Assembly (NCBI GenBank): GCA_000447245.1
Contig: AUYT01000001.1
Coordinates: 1,978,001 to 2,042,000 of the forward strand
Length of the DNA stretch: 64,000 nucleotides
Source: a candidate division Zixibacteria bacterium RBG-1
GTDB lineage: Bacteria; Zixibacteria; MSB-5A5; DSPP01; RBG-1
Direction: 5' to 3'
Numbering within the stretch: the stretch's first letter is position 1; every line of letters begins with the position of its first letter. Shown here one piece after another: positions 1 to 8,468 of the stretch. The position numbers were made by a program, and so were the translations under genes. The notes beneath the pieces are model-generated. The model saw only the letters and a program-made list of their open reading frames with translations. It was not told the DNA's origin and did not search any database.

Positions 1-600
1 ATGGCGGCGGTTGGCTATTTTCAAGGCCTTGTCGTAGTTAGAACTTAAGAAATCAGAGACGATGAATACCACGGCTCGACGGTTTAAAACTCTTCCCAAG
101 AAATCCAGGGCTAAAGCTAAATTGGTTCCTTTATTCTGAGGTTGATAATATAACACTTCTCTGATTAAGCGTAAGACATGGGAGCTACCTTTTTGGGGAG
201 GAATGAATTTTTCAATTTGGTCGGTAAAAATAATCATTCCCACTTTATCGTTATTTTTTATGGCGGAAAAAGCCAGAAGGGAGCAGATTTCAGCCGCCAG
301 TTCTGATTTCATTTTTTCCTGGGTGCCGAATTTTCCGGAAGAGCTGGCATCCCATAAAATGACCACTGTCAATTCTCTTTCTTCCTGGAATTTTTTGACA
401 AAGGGAAATCCGTAGCGGGCAGTCACATTCCAGTCAATGATTCGGATATCATCTCCGGGCTGGTATTCTCGGACTTCCTGAAACTCCATTCCTCTACCTT
501 TGAAGATGGAGTGATATTCACCGGAAAAAACATCATTGACCAATTTTTTGGTCCGAATTTCTATTTTACGGATTTTTTTGATAACTTCTTTTGGTAACAT
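1..600 (-). CDS. DUF58 domain protein (3' part beyond window)
   Basis: The minus strand is open from an ATG at 600 to the window edge, giving the first 200 residues of a DUF58 protein. The family signature is visible: FKGRGMEFQEVREY followed by PGDDIRIIDWNVTAR at about residues 32-62, then a von Willebrand-like stretch (VVILWDASSSGKFG) that would carry a MIDAS-type metal site. DUF58 proteins typically pair with MoxR AAA+ ATPases, and one lies directly upstream (66 bp gap, same strand). In known cases such pairs act on folding or metal insertion of partner proteins, often vWA proteins encoded next door; the partner here would lie outside the window. I see no clear Shine-Dalgarno, so translation may be coupled to the upstream gene. 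The C-terminus is missing only because the window ends. Confidence 0.9.
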   Translation of the reverse strand, partial: MLPKEVIKKIRKIEIRTKKLVNDVFSGEYHSIFKGRGMEFQEVREYQPGDDIRIIDWNVTARYGFPFVKKFQEERELTVVILWDASSSGKFGTQEKMKSELAAEICSLLAFSAIKNNDKVGMIIFTDQIEKFIPPQKGSSHVLRLIREVLYYQPQNKGTNLALALDFLGRVLNRRAVVFIVSDFLSSNYDKALKIANRRH

Positions 601-666
601 CTATTTCCGGCAGTTTAGGATAATTTACCAGGACTTTCTTTAGTCAACCGCAGGGTTAATTAAAAA

Positions 667-1653
667 CTAGGGCACTTCTATTTCATCAAAAATCTTTTTC
701 ACAATATCTTCTGAACTTACCTCTTCGGCCTCAGCTTCGTAAGTGACAATTACCCGGTGACGCAGAACATCCATTCCGATGGATTTCACATCCTCCGGCG
801 TAACAAAACCCCGTCCTCTGACAAAGGCATGGGCTTTGGCTGCTAAATTCAAATAGATACTGGCCCGGGGGGAGGCACCGTAGGCCACTAAATCTTTAAT
901 TTTCAGATTATACTCTTCCGGATTTCGGGTAGCGTGCACGATATTCACCATATACTCTTTGACTTTATCATCCACATAGATTTCATGTAAAACGGCTCTG
1001 GCTTTGATTATATCCTGGGGTGAAATCACCTTTTTTGCCTGGGGAAGCTGGTTTTGGGTATTTCTATCCATTATTTCCAGTTCTTCTTTTTTATTAGGAT
1101 AAGAGACTTTAAGCTTCAGCATAAAGCGGTCCACCTGAGCTTCCGGCAGAGGATAAGTCCCTTCCTGTTCGATGGGATTTTGGGTAGCCAAAACCAGAAA
1201 TGGTTCGTCTAATTTGAAAGTATTTTCACCGATGGTGACTTGCCTTTCCTGCATGGCTTCTAAGAGAGCTGACTGCACTTTGGCCGGAGCCCGGTTGATT
1301 TCATCGGCTAAAATTAAATTGGAAAAAATCGGGCCCTTTTTGGTGGAAAACCCGCCGTTCTGGGGATTATAAACTAAGGTTCCAACTAAGTCAGCCGGTA
1401 ATAAATCCGGCGTAAACTGGATTCTTTGAAATTTGGTCTGGATGCAGTCGGAAAGAGTTTTTACCGCCAAAGTTTTGGCCAAACCCGGCACTCCTTCTAT
1501 TAGTATGTGCCCGTTAGCCAAAAGTCCGATTAAAAGTCTTTCTAATAAATATTTCTGGCCTACGATTACTTTTTCAATTTCAGCTACAAGCTGTCTGATA
1601 AACAAAGATTCCTGAGCAACCTTTTCCTGAATAGCTTTTATATCCGGATGCAT
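667..1653 (-). CDS. MoxR family AAA+ ATPase
   Basis: This 328-residue protein is full length for the MoxR family. Walker A is GVPGLAKT at 54-61, Walker B is LILADEIN at 113-120 with the D-E pair, and the C-terminal part (YGASPRASIYL, then DVLRHRVIVTYEAEAE) is the usual MoxR lid region. MoxR ATPases are cytoplasmic chaperone-like motors that work with DUF58 and vWA proteins. The start is supported by a strong AAGGAGG four bases before the ATG. A DUF58 gene follows on the same strand, so the two are probably co-transcribed. Specific substrate cannot be deduced. Confidence 0.95.
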   Translation of the reverse strand: MHPDIKAIQEKVAQESLFIRQLVAEIEKVIVGQKYLLERLLIGLLANGHILIEGVPGLAKTLAVKTLSDCIQTKFQRIQFTPDLLPADLVGTLVYNPQNGGFSTKKGPIFSNLILADEINRAPAKVQSALLEAMQERQVTIGENTFKLDEPFLVLATQNPIEQEGTYPLPEAQVDRFMLKLKVSYPNKKEELEIMDRNTQNQLPQAKKVISPQDIIKARAVLHEIYVDDKVKEYMVNIVHATRNPEEYNLKIKDLVAYGASPRASIYLNLAAKAHAFVRGRGFVTPEDVKSIGMDVLRHRVIVTYEAEAEEVSSEDIVKKIFDEIEVP

Positions 1654-1823
1654 TATCCCTCCTTAAAACAGTTAATCTTAACCAAGTCCTGTAATTATTA
1701 TCTTAAATCGTAATTATACATACGAAAGTTAAGCCGATTTCCACCAATTACTTTAATTTCTGCTTCTTCTATTTTAGGCTTTAAAATAGCGAATCCATGC
1801 CTCTATTTTGACCACAAAATATA

Positions 1824-1851
1824 AAAATAGTTTAAAATCTCCTGCTGTCAA
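1824..1851 (-). promoter_or_regulatory. candidate promoter for moxR-DUF58
   Basis: On the minus strand TTGACA (1846-1851) is followed after 16 bases by TATTTT (1824-1829), about 170 bp upstream of the moxR start. The -35 is perfect and the -10 is fair. It is inferred from sequence only. Confidence 0.3.
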
Positions 1852-1933
1852 GAGCTTGGCGGAGTTATGCCAAATACTGTCCGAATGGATGCTTTTTTGA
1901 AATGAAAAAAGTTTATTTATTTTTGATTTTGAT

Positions 1934-1962
1934 TTGACAAATCTTATTTTCTTGCGTATATT
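1934..1962 (+). promoter_or_regulatory. consensus sigma-70 promoter of the small RNA at 1969
   Basis: TTGACA (1934-1939), a 17-base spacer and TATATT (1957-1962) form a near-perfect housekeeping promoter on the plus strand. The only thing downstream is the structured non-coding stretch at 1969-2096; both flanking genes lie on the minus strand, so this promoter serves no protein gene. Confidence 0.6.
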
Positions 1963-1968
1963 AAAGAG

Positions 1969-2096
1969 CAGTCGAAAGTGGAGCCCGCTTTCCATGGACG
2001 ATTGCTGTTTTGACACTCCCTAATGATTGGCTGGGTAGACCCCCTATCCGGCCAATCGTATTTTGTGAGCGATTGTTAAATATATTAACTTTTTTT
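1969..2096 (+). ncRNA. candidate structured small RNA (unclassified)
   Basis: Between moxR and the EF-Tu-domain gene lie 532 bases without a credible protein gene. A consensus promoter ends at 1962 and is followed by a folded segment. Hairpin A is 1974-1992 (8 pairs, loop AGC), enclosed by GCAGTC 1968-1973 with GATTGC 2000-2005. Hairpin B is 14 uninterrupted pairs, 2025-2038 with 2044-2057, loop ACCCC. A third element, GTTAA-ATATA-TTAAC (2075-2089) followed by seven T, looks like an intrinsic terminator. Several pairs are G-U in the plus-strand RNA (1979/1987, 2032/2050, 2035/2047) and would be A-C mismatches on the other strand, which supports plus-strand transcription. It does not match tRNA, 4.5S, tmRNA, RNase P or 6S patterns that I can recognise by eye. 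The rest of the gap holds only candidate promoters. Confidence 0.45.
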
Positions 2097-2185
2097 CTGG
2101 TAAAAAGATAACAAAAGCCAAATCTTTATTTAAACTCTAAGGGCAGCAACCTAGTCTTGCAATTGTCGAGGGAGTAAAAAGCTGT

Positions 2186-2440
2186 TTATTCTGTGACTCT
2201 ATAAACCGAATCCTTTCCTCTGCAATATTCTTTTACTTTAATCCCAATTGAATCCCCGGCTTTGGCTTCTGGCACCGGTTGACGGTCAATCTGCATAGAA
2301 TCAACTATCTGCTCAAAATCGGTGGTATGTCCCTTAATATGAATCTTATCCCCTACTGTCAAATTTCCGGTCAGCTCAATGGCTACCACCCCAATTTTTC
2401 CAAAATAATCTGATACTTTGCCAATCAATTCTTCTGGCAT
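2186..2440 (-). CDS. EF-Tu domain 2-like small protein
   Basis: This 84-residue protein resembles the stand-alone translation-factor beta-barrel family (EF-Tu domain 2 fold). It carries the typical VGDKIHIKGHTTDFEQIV stretch followed by a segment with AKAGDSIGIKVKE, as in domain 2 of elongation factors, but it has no GTPase domain. Its role is unknown in the family; related small proteins are often found near peptidase U32 genes, which are absent here. GGGAGG precedes the ATG. It is the last gene of the long minus-strand block that runs down from 21295. Confidence 0.8.
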   Translation of the reverse strand: MPEELIGKVSDYFGKIGVVAIELTGNLTVGDKIHIKGHTTDFEQIVDSMQIDRQPVPEAKAGDSIGIKVKEYCRGKDSVYRVTE

Positions 2441-2480
2441 AATTACCTCCCTTTTAAACTAGGTTGGAGACACTACCTCC

Positions 2481-3317
2481 TTAAATTTTAGCCATTACGA
2501 TAGCAAAAAGTCCCATCAACATATCCAACTTTAAAATTCTGCTTAAGCGAGCTAAATTTTCTTTGGACCAATCCTTCCACAGAGAAATAATAACATAAAT
2601 CAGAACCAAATCAACCCCTAAGCTTACCAAAATTAAATATCTTAAGTTAAAAATTTTCAAAAAATAAGGAAGCCCAGATAATAGAATTAACAAACCAAAC
2701 ACAGCCGTCACTAAAATCAAAGTTTTCTTGGCCCCCCACAAAATCGGAACTGTCTTAGCCCGATATTTTTGGTCCCCTTCTTGGTCTTCCAAATCTTTTA
2801 TGATTTCTCTTCCCCAGTGAAAGAAAAAAGCCAGACCGGCCGGAATCAAGGATAAATACACTTTGGGGAAAACCAGTCCGCCGTAAATAAAGGCCAAACT
2901 GACCCATAAACTGACCAAGATATTCCCCAGCATAAAAGTATTCTTGAGTTTAAAACTGTACCACAGCAAAAAGATAGCAGTGGCTAACCCTACTATCAGA
3001 ATATAGATATTGACCAGGTAAGCTAAAATAATGCCTATCAGGAATAAGGCCAAAGAGAGAATTAAGGCATTTCTAGATGAAACCAATCCGGCCGGCAGAG
3101 GTCTGTGGGGTTTGTTGACTTCGTCAATCTCTTTATCCCAAAAATCATTGATTACATAACCCCCGGCAGATAGAAAGATAGCTGAGAAAGCCGCCAGCCA
3201 GATAGGCGCATAAAAAATCTCTCCGCTTTCTAAGTAGGCACCCGCCAAAACGGAAAAGAAAGTCAGAACTAAATTGTCCGGACGTACTAAACTTAAATAA
3301 GCTTTGAGCTTTAGCAT
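2481..3317 (-). CDS. UbiA-family prenyltransferase, DGGGP-synthase-like
   Basis: This 278-residue integral membrane protein has the two Asp-rich prenyl-diphosphate sites of the UbiA superfamily: NDFWDKEID (N57, D58, D61, D65) and REIIKDLEDQEGD (D175, D178, D182), with about eight hydrophobic helices. UbiA enzymes attach polyprenyl chains to acceptors (quinone rings, protoheme, geranylgeranylglyceryl phosphate). The second motif, HWGREIIKDLED with the following AKTVPI, looks closest to me to the digeranylgeranylglyceryl-phosphate synthase branch. A menaquinone or other aromatic prenyltransferase is the alternative, and no men/ubi gene lies nearby. It starts 2 bp after the stop of the upstream Omp85 gene, so it is translated in the same operon. 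Confidence 0.85.
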   Translation of the reverse strand: MLKLKAYLSLVRPDNLVLTFFSVLAGAYLESGEIFYAPIWLAAFSAIFLSAGGYVINDFWDKEIDEVNKPHRPLPAGLVSSRNALILSLALFLIGIILAYLVNIYILIVGLATAIFLLWYSFKLKNTFMLGNILVSLWVSLAFIYGGLVFPKVYLSLIPAGLAFFFHWGREIIKDLEDQEGDQKYRAKTVPILWGAKKTLILVTAVFGLLILLSGLPYFLKIFNLRYLILVSLGVDLVLIYVIISLWKDWSKENLARLSRILKLDMLMGLFAIVMAKI

Positions 3318-3319
3318 TT

Positions 3320-5083
3320 TTAAAATCTATTAACCACTCCTATATGGATTTTTCCCTGGGATAGTTTATCCGCTTCTCCCCAGCCAAAATCTATCCCCCA
3401 CAAGCCTATTTTAGATTCAACCCTCAATCCCAAGCCGTAGCCAATCTTACCACCACCAATTTTTTTTATATTATTATTCTCTTGTGTATAGCGGCTGAAA
3501 TAGCCATAATCGGTAAAAATAGAGAACCTGGATAATTGGGAAAGCAAAAATCTGTACTCTAAATTTGACCAGAAGACTTCCGAACCGGAAAATTGATCTT
3601 CCCGGAAACCTCGTAAATTTGAAATTCCCCCTAATTTGAACTGGTTGAACAAAGGCACGATTTTTTCATCAGATTTGATTTTTCCCCAGTTGGCTGCCAC
3701 CATCAAGGATTGCTGGTCAAAAGTGGGAATAAAATTTTGGAGCTTAATTAAGCTGGTCATATTATGATTCTGATTTTTAGCCGGGGAATAGCTTGAAGTA
3801 GCTTGATTTTTTTGAGTCGCGTAACTTAATTGCACCTGATAATAAATCCCTTTTTGGGGATTATAGTTGAAATCCAGATAATCCAAATCTAAATTGGCTC
3901 CCCAGCTGATTTTTTGGCTTATGGGGAAAATGCCTTGACTTTCCTTCTCCGGAATTACTCTTTCCCAGCCCAATTCTAAAGCAGAATTGAGATGCTCATT
4001 CCAGCTGTAACCCCATTCTGTCCTGACACTAGTCTGAATATAACTGGTGTCCTGATCTTTCTGCCAAAAAGAGATTTTGGCTGCTAAAGGTAAATTTAAA
4101 ATATATCTCTGCTGGTATGAAAAACCTAAGTTGGAGGAAAATAAATCTTTTCGCTCCCACTTTATCTGGGCTTCCCTTAATCCGCCCAAAAAATTGTTGA
4201 AAATAAAGTTTATTTTACCCACCCAGGCTCCTGAAGATTTTCGATTGGTGGGAGCCGGAGTGTAACCTAATATCCCTTCCAAACTGTTATTTTTTTCTTC
4301 TTTTACTTTAAGTCTTAAATTTGCTAATTGGACATCCGGGGTTGATTCCAATTTATAACTGGGAGTCCCATTTAAGATAGCTATCTTATTCAGCCTTTTT
4401 AGGGCCTTCTCTACTCTTAAACCGGAAAAAATCTCTCCGGATTTTATCCCTAAGGCTTTTCTTAAAATCGGATCTGAGCTTTCTTTTATATCTTCAAAAA
4501 TTACTTTTTGAATTTTAACCTGGGGACCCTCAATAATTTTCAAACTAAAACTTACTTTTCCTACTTCGTCCAGGCTCAATTCACTGGGCAGAATCTGGCA
4601 ATAGGGATATCCGTTTTGGTCATAAAGTTTTAATACCTGTTCAATATCCTGCTCCAGTAGAGACTGGGTAAATGAGTCATTGGCTTTCAATCTAATTTTT
4701 TGTTTCAAGTAATCTTCACTGAATAATTTATTCCCCTGGAATCTGAATTCGCCTACTCTGGCTTTTGAATTTTCCCGGATGAGAAAAATAATATTTATTT
4801 TTGAACCTGACTCACTGGTCTGATTGCTAACTTCCGCCAAATAATATCCCTTAGAAACATAAAAAGAATGAATTTGTTCATTTGCCCGAGTTAGGGCTTC
4901 AGAATCAAATTTATCTTGAGATTTTACCTGCAATAATTTATTCAGCTCTTTTTTAGAAAAAGCCCGATTCCCTCTAAGGTCTATTCTATCAATGGTTTTG
5001 GGAATAGTCGGCTCTTGCGCTAAAAGCATACCAAATCCACAAATTAGGTTTAAAATAAGTAAGTACAATTTAAGCTTATTCAT
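3320..5083 (-). CDS. Omp85/BamA-family outer-membrane protein
   Basis: This 587-residue protein has a signal peptide (positions 1-22, ending LLAQEP) and POTRA repeats in the N-terminal third. One begins at IDRIDLRGNRAFSKKELNKL, another around VGEFRFQGNKLFSEDYL, and a third around VQIKQKVIFEDI-like sequence near residue 190. They are followed by a 16-strand-type barrel ending in Phe587, the typical outer-membrane C-terminal residue. It is shorter than most BamA proteins (about 800 residues) and closer in size to TamA or other Omp85 paralogues. It probably inserts or exports outer-membrane proteins. The neighbouring gene codes for a giant outer-membrane-type protein, a plausible client. Whether this is the essential BamA cannot be told from one window. 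Confidence 0.88.
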   Translation of the reverse strand: MNKLKLYLLILNLICGFGMLLAQEPTIPKTIDRIDLRGNRAFSKKELNKLLQVKSQDKFDSEALTRANEQIHSFYVSKGYYLAEVSNQTSESGSKINIIFLIRENSKARVGEFRFQGNKLFSEDYLKQKIRLKANDSFTQSLLEQDIEQVLKLYDQNGYPYCQILPSELSLDEVGKVSFSLKIIEGPQVKIQKVIFEDIKESSDPILRKALGIKSGEIFSGLRVEKALKRLNKIAILNGTPSYKLESTPDVQLANLRLKVKEEKNNSLEGILGYTPAPTNRKSSGAWVGKINFIFNNFLGGLREAQIKWERKDLFSSNLGFSYQQRYILNLPLAAKISFWQKDQDTSYIQTSVRTEWGYSWNEHLNSALELGWERVIPEKESQGIFPISQKISWGANLDLDYLDFNYNPQKGIYYQVQLSYATQKNQATSSYSPAKNQNHNMTSLIKLQNFIPTFDQQSLMVAANWGKIKSDEKIVPLFNQFKLGGISNLRGFREDQFSGSEVFWSNLEYRFLLSQLSRFSIFTDYGYFSRYTQENNNIKKIGGGKIGYGLGLRVESKIGLWGIDFGWGEADKLSQGKIHIGVVNRF

Positions 5084-5084
5084 A

Positions 5085-8000
5085 CTAAAAGTTTGCTCTT
5101 AACTCCATTCTGAACAGATTTTTGCTTTTAAAATATGAATTGCTCTGGCTTCGATAGGTAACTAAATAATTGAAGTTCTGGCTGATCTTATAATTCAAAT
5201 TAAGATTTAACTCCCAATTCCCACCGGCTTTTCTCCCGCCGGCCAAATACCAGGCATTGGTTATTTTAGGAGAAAATTTGACCTCACTCCATTTGGCATC
5301 TATGGTAACTCTTCCCCGGTTTAAAACTGAATGGGCCAATCTCAATTTCAATCCAATCTCTTCTGAAGAAATCTGGTTGATTTTCTCTTTTTCTTTAGCA
5401 TATAAACTTCCGCCTGAAATTTCAGTAATTACAAAGTTTCTTTTGGTCAGGGTGAAACCAGTCTGCTGGCCTTGGACTTGATAATTTAAATAACCTGAAA
5501 GGTCTTGTTCTTTGGAGGACCAGCTTTGTTCCGCTTGCAAGAGAAAGTTATCCCCCAAATTAAAATTTCCAGATAGGGCTTGTTGATTCTCTTGGCGGCT
5601 GATTTTGCCGGTTGAATACAGCTGATTTTCGAACAAAGTGTTCCCCCATCTGAATTTGAAAAAGTGTCGGCGGTTTAAAGGTGTGAAATTGATTTCTTGT
5701 TGGAAAGAATAATTTTTTATTAAAATGGAGTCGGCTTTTAAATTACTCCAGGGTAAAAACCATTCCGACCAATTAAAGTTTTGCTGAGGGGCATGTTCTT
5801 CTAAAGTCAGATAAGTATCGGTATAGAAAACACTCAGAATTGAGCCCCAGAAACTCTTTTGAGATTTATTCAACTTATAGGGGGAAAAGACCCAGTGGAC
5901 TGACTTGGTGAACAACGTGGCTGATGAGAAATTGTTGAGGTTGGAAGTCGAAATATATTGGCTGTCAACATAATTGTATTGTCCCTTAGAACTATCTAAT
6001 TTCAGATAATTACTCTGGGCTATTCCGCTTTGATTAATCAGATAGCGCAATTCCAAAAAAGTCACCTGACTGGGGGGAGAAATGTCGACTCGAACTGAAG
6101 CCAGATTGGTTCTTTGGGATTTTTGATTGGGAAATTGACTGATTTGGGTTGTAAATTCTAAATTGCTATTTAAGGTTTGTTTCCAGTTCTTGATGGAGAC
6201 CTGATTCTGCCAAATCTGTAAAGTTGAGTTTCCATAATAAGAATTGCCCGAACTTTTGCGCTGAAAAAATTCTGTAGCTAAAGAGGTTCCTTTAAAATTA
6301 TCACCCGAAACTCTAAAGTTAAACTTTTTTACCGTCTGATTGGCAGAAATGTTTAGAGTTGCGGCTTGATTTTCTTCTTTTTCAAAACTGGCATTCACTC
6401 CTACTCTTTTTATGAGCTGCTGTAGACTTATCTGATTTCTGGTTTGGTTTCTTTTATTATTTAGCTTGAGAGATGAGGTCGAATCAAAAACATTTTCGTT
6501 AATCTTAACTTTTTGCTGATTTAAACCAATTTTTCCTGAAAAGAAAAAAGGGAGTGTAATTCCATAATTTTCTCTTGTAGCGGAGAAAACTCCACCGGAC
6601 TTGATGGACCCGAAATCAAAATTAAGAGAAAATTTATCTTTAGGGGAAATTTGGTTGCTTATTTCAAAGCTTCTTTCATTTCCAGACTTAAGATTTAAAG
6701 GTAAATTCCAATTATGCTGCCTTGCCACCGGCGAAATCCTGCCCAGTGGGGCAAAATTATCCGAGATTATTCTCAAGCTGGCTTGGGATTTTAAGTGTGA
6801 CCAATTTGAATTTAAAAAATTGAAATCTTTCTGCTGAAAATTAAAACCTGTGACCAAGGCCTCGCCGGCATTATCATTTTCATCCAAATTAGAAAGAGTA
6901 TTCAGGTCTTTCAAACTTCTGGCATATTCTGCCTGAATGAGAAAATTTTCACTGGGGGCATAGTTCAAATCCGTGGCCAGCAAGCTCTGGTTTTGGGGTA
7001 AGGGTAAATATATTACAGGTAAATAATCCCCATTCTGTGGATAGACGTAAATAAATCCTCCGCTACTGTTATTTTGATAGCTCCCCTGCTTATAACCGAC
7101 GTAGGAAAAACTGACATTATAGACACCCAAATTTGGTCCGGTATATTGATAAAACTCCTTCCCCAAACTATCTGTGGCTTTGTTATAACTTCCTTGATTT
7201 TCACCCACATACTGAACACCGGAGCGATAGGCCTGGTTTGAATTATCACCGGCCTGTTTTAAAATTAGCTTATCCTCGGCAGTCAAACTGAAACTGCTGG
7301 GACTGTTGCGGTCCTCTTCTTCGTTCACCACCGTGGCACCCAAAACAAATTTTCCTTCATTGAATTTTACCTTAGCTCTGCCGGTGAAAAAATCGGTAGC
7401 GTAATTTTCGTTGGAATATTCAAAATCTACTAAAATTTGGGATTGATTGGTGATAATCTGCTTGGGGGTGAAAACGAGGAATCCTCGCTCATAATCTATG
7501 CTGTAATCGTAATCTGAGCCCCTGTTTAGCAATTTTCCGTCCAGCCAGATCTTTTCACTGGCCGGAATTATGTTCACAATAGCTTTCCCGTCACCTGTTT
7601 TTAATAAATAAGGTCCCTGTTTTCCATCTTCTCCATAAAATTGGAAAGAGGAATTTCTCCCTTTAGAATCAGCCACGGCCACATCCACTCCCAAATTTCC
7701 TTTATTATAAGAGCTTTGCACCCCCTTTAATCTTTTGCTGTAGGAAAACAGCTGAGAGCCTGAAAGTTGATTGGTCTCAGCCGACCCCCCTCCCTGTTGT
7801 ATATCACCCAAGGCAGCGTCGAAGACAGAAGAAGAAAGTGCCAGGGAAAGTTTATCCAATTCATCAAACCTTTTGGTATTGCCATCGGAGGAAACCGGTA
7901 AATTTTGGTCTGAAAGCAAAGCCTGGATTTCCACATCCGAGGTGACTTGCCCGGCCAAAGTCAGATTTAGGCTTTGCTGTAAGGAAAAATTTTGAGTAGA

Positions 8001-8468
8001 ATTCATCTGCACAGCTACGGTTTTATTTCCCTGCAGGCGCAAGTTTAAATTCGGTTCTGGTATTTTCAAGTTGCTAAAGCTAGGCTTATTTTCCACAACT
8101 TGTGGGGAGGAAGAACTACTCCCGGAGTTGAAAATAAGCTCACGCTGAAAATATCTTTTTTTTAAAGCAATAAGTTCGCTGGCATAGACGACTTGTAAGG
8201 TTTCTTCTAAACCAAGTGGTTTGGAAAAACTGACTTCTCCTCTCTGATAATCAATCCAGTAATCTTTATTTTTGATTAAGAGCAAGCTGTCGCAGGACAG
8301 CCTTTCTGAATTTTCTATCAGATTTTTTTCACCCACAAAATAGGGACCTCTGGCCCCCTGACCAATGATTTGGAATTTTTTTTTGACCTCTAAATCACCG
8401 GCTTGAGTAAAACCAATGCTTAGAGTTATGAAAAAAAGGGCTATTGGCTCTATTCTAGGAGAAAACAT
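5085..8468 (-). CDS. giant outer-membrane beta-rich protein, unknown function
   Basis: This 1127-residue protein has a signal peptide (cleavage near TQAG, residues 21-24) and almost no hydrophobic helices after it. Two related beta-rich modules appear: KDYWIDYQRGEVSFSKPLG near residue 70 and SDYDYSIDYERGFLVFTPKQ near 325. Both have the pattern tyr-x-Ile-Asp-Tyr-x-Arg-Gly followed by beta strands. From about residue 350 on, the protein alternates short polar and aromatic strands rich in Asn, Ser and Gln and ends in Phe, as outer-membrane barrels do. I do not recognise the family. Its ATG overlaps the stop of the upstream NHL gene (TAATG at 8466-8470) and its own stop is 1 bp before the Omp85 start, so the three are tightly coupled. 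Structural or surface-assembly role is inference. Confidence 0.8.
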   Translation of the reverse strand: MFSPRIEPIALFFITLSIGFTQAGDLEVKKKFQIIGQGARGPYFVGEKNLIENSERLSCDSLLLIKNKDYWIDYQRGEVSFSKPLGLEETLQVVYASELIALKKRYFQRELIFNSGSSSSSPQVVENKPSFSNLKIPEPNLNLRLQGNKTVAVQMNSTQNFSLQQSLNLTLAGQVTSDVEIQALLSDQNLPVSSDGNTKRFDELDKLSLALSSSVFDAALGDIQQGGGSAETNQLSGSQLFSYSKRLKGVQSSYNKGNLGVDVAVADSKGRNSSFQFYGEDGKQGPYLLKTGDGKAIVNIIPASEKIWLDGKLLNRGSDYDYSIDYERGFLVFTPKQIITNQSQILVDFEYSNENYATDFFTGRAKVKFNEGKFVLGATVVNEEEDRNSPSSFSLTAEDKLILKQAGDNSNQAYRSGVQYVGENQGSYNKATDSLGKEFYQYTGPNLGVYNVSFSYVGYKQGSYQNNSSGGFIYVYPQNGDYLPVIYLPLPQNQSLLATDLNYAPSENFLIQAEYARSLKDLNTLSNLDENDNAGEALVTGFNFQQKDFNFLNSNWSHLKSQASLRIISDNFAPLGRISPVARQHNWNLPLNLKSGNERSFEISNQISPKDKFSLNFDFGSIKSGGVFSATRENYGITLPFFFSGKIGLNQQKVKINENVFDSTSSLKLNNKRNQTRNQISLQQLIKRVGVNASFEKEENQAATLNISANQTVKKFNFRVSGDNFKGTSLATEFFQRKSSGNSYYGNSTLQIWQNQVSIKNWKQTLNSNLEFTTQISQFPNQKSQRTNLASVRVDISPPSQVTFLELRYLINQSGIAQSNYLKLDSSKGQYNYVDSQYISTSNLNNFSSATLFTKSVHWVFSPYKLNKSQKSFWGSILSVFYTDTYLTLEEHAPQQNFNWSEWFLPWSNLKADSILIKNYSFQQEINFTPLNRRHFFKFRWGNTLFENQLYSTGKISRQENQQALSGNFNLGDNFLLQAEQSWSSKEQDLSGYLNYQVQGQQTGFTLTKRNFVITEISGGSLYAKEKEKINQISSEEIGLKLRLAHSVLNRGRVTIDAKWSEVKFSPKITNAWYLAGGRKAGGNWELNLNLNYKISQNFNYLVTYRSQSNSYFKSKNLFRMELRANF

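Noticed and set aside
1774-2016. 80-codon open frame on the minus strand
   Set aside because: It has no ribosome-binding site or family resemblance and overlaps the promoter and hairpins of the candidate small RNA on the other strand.
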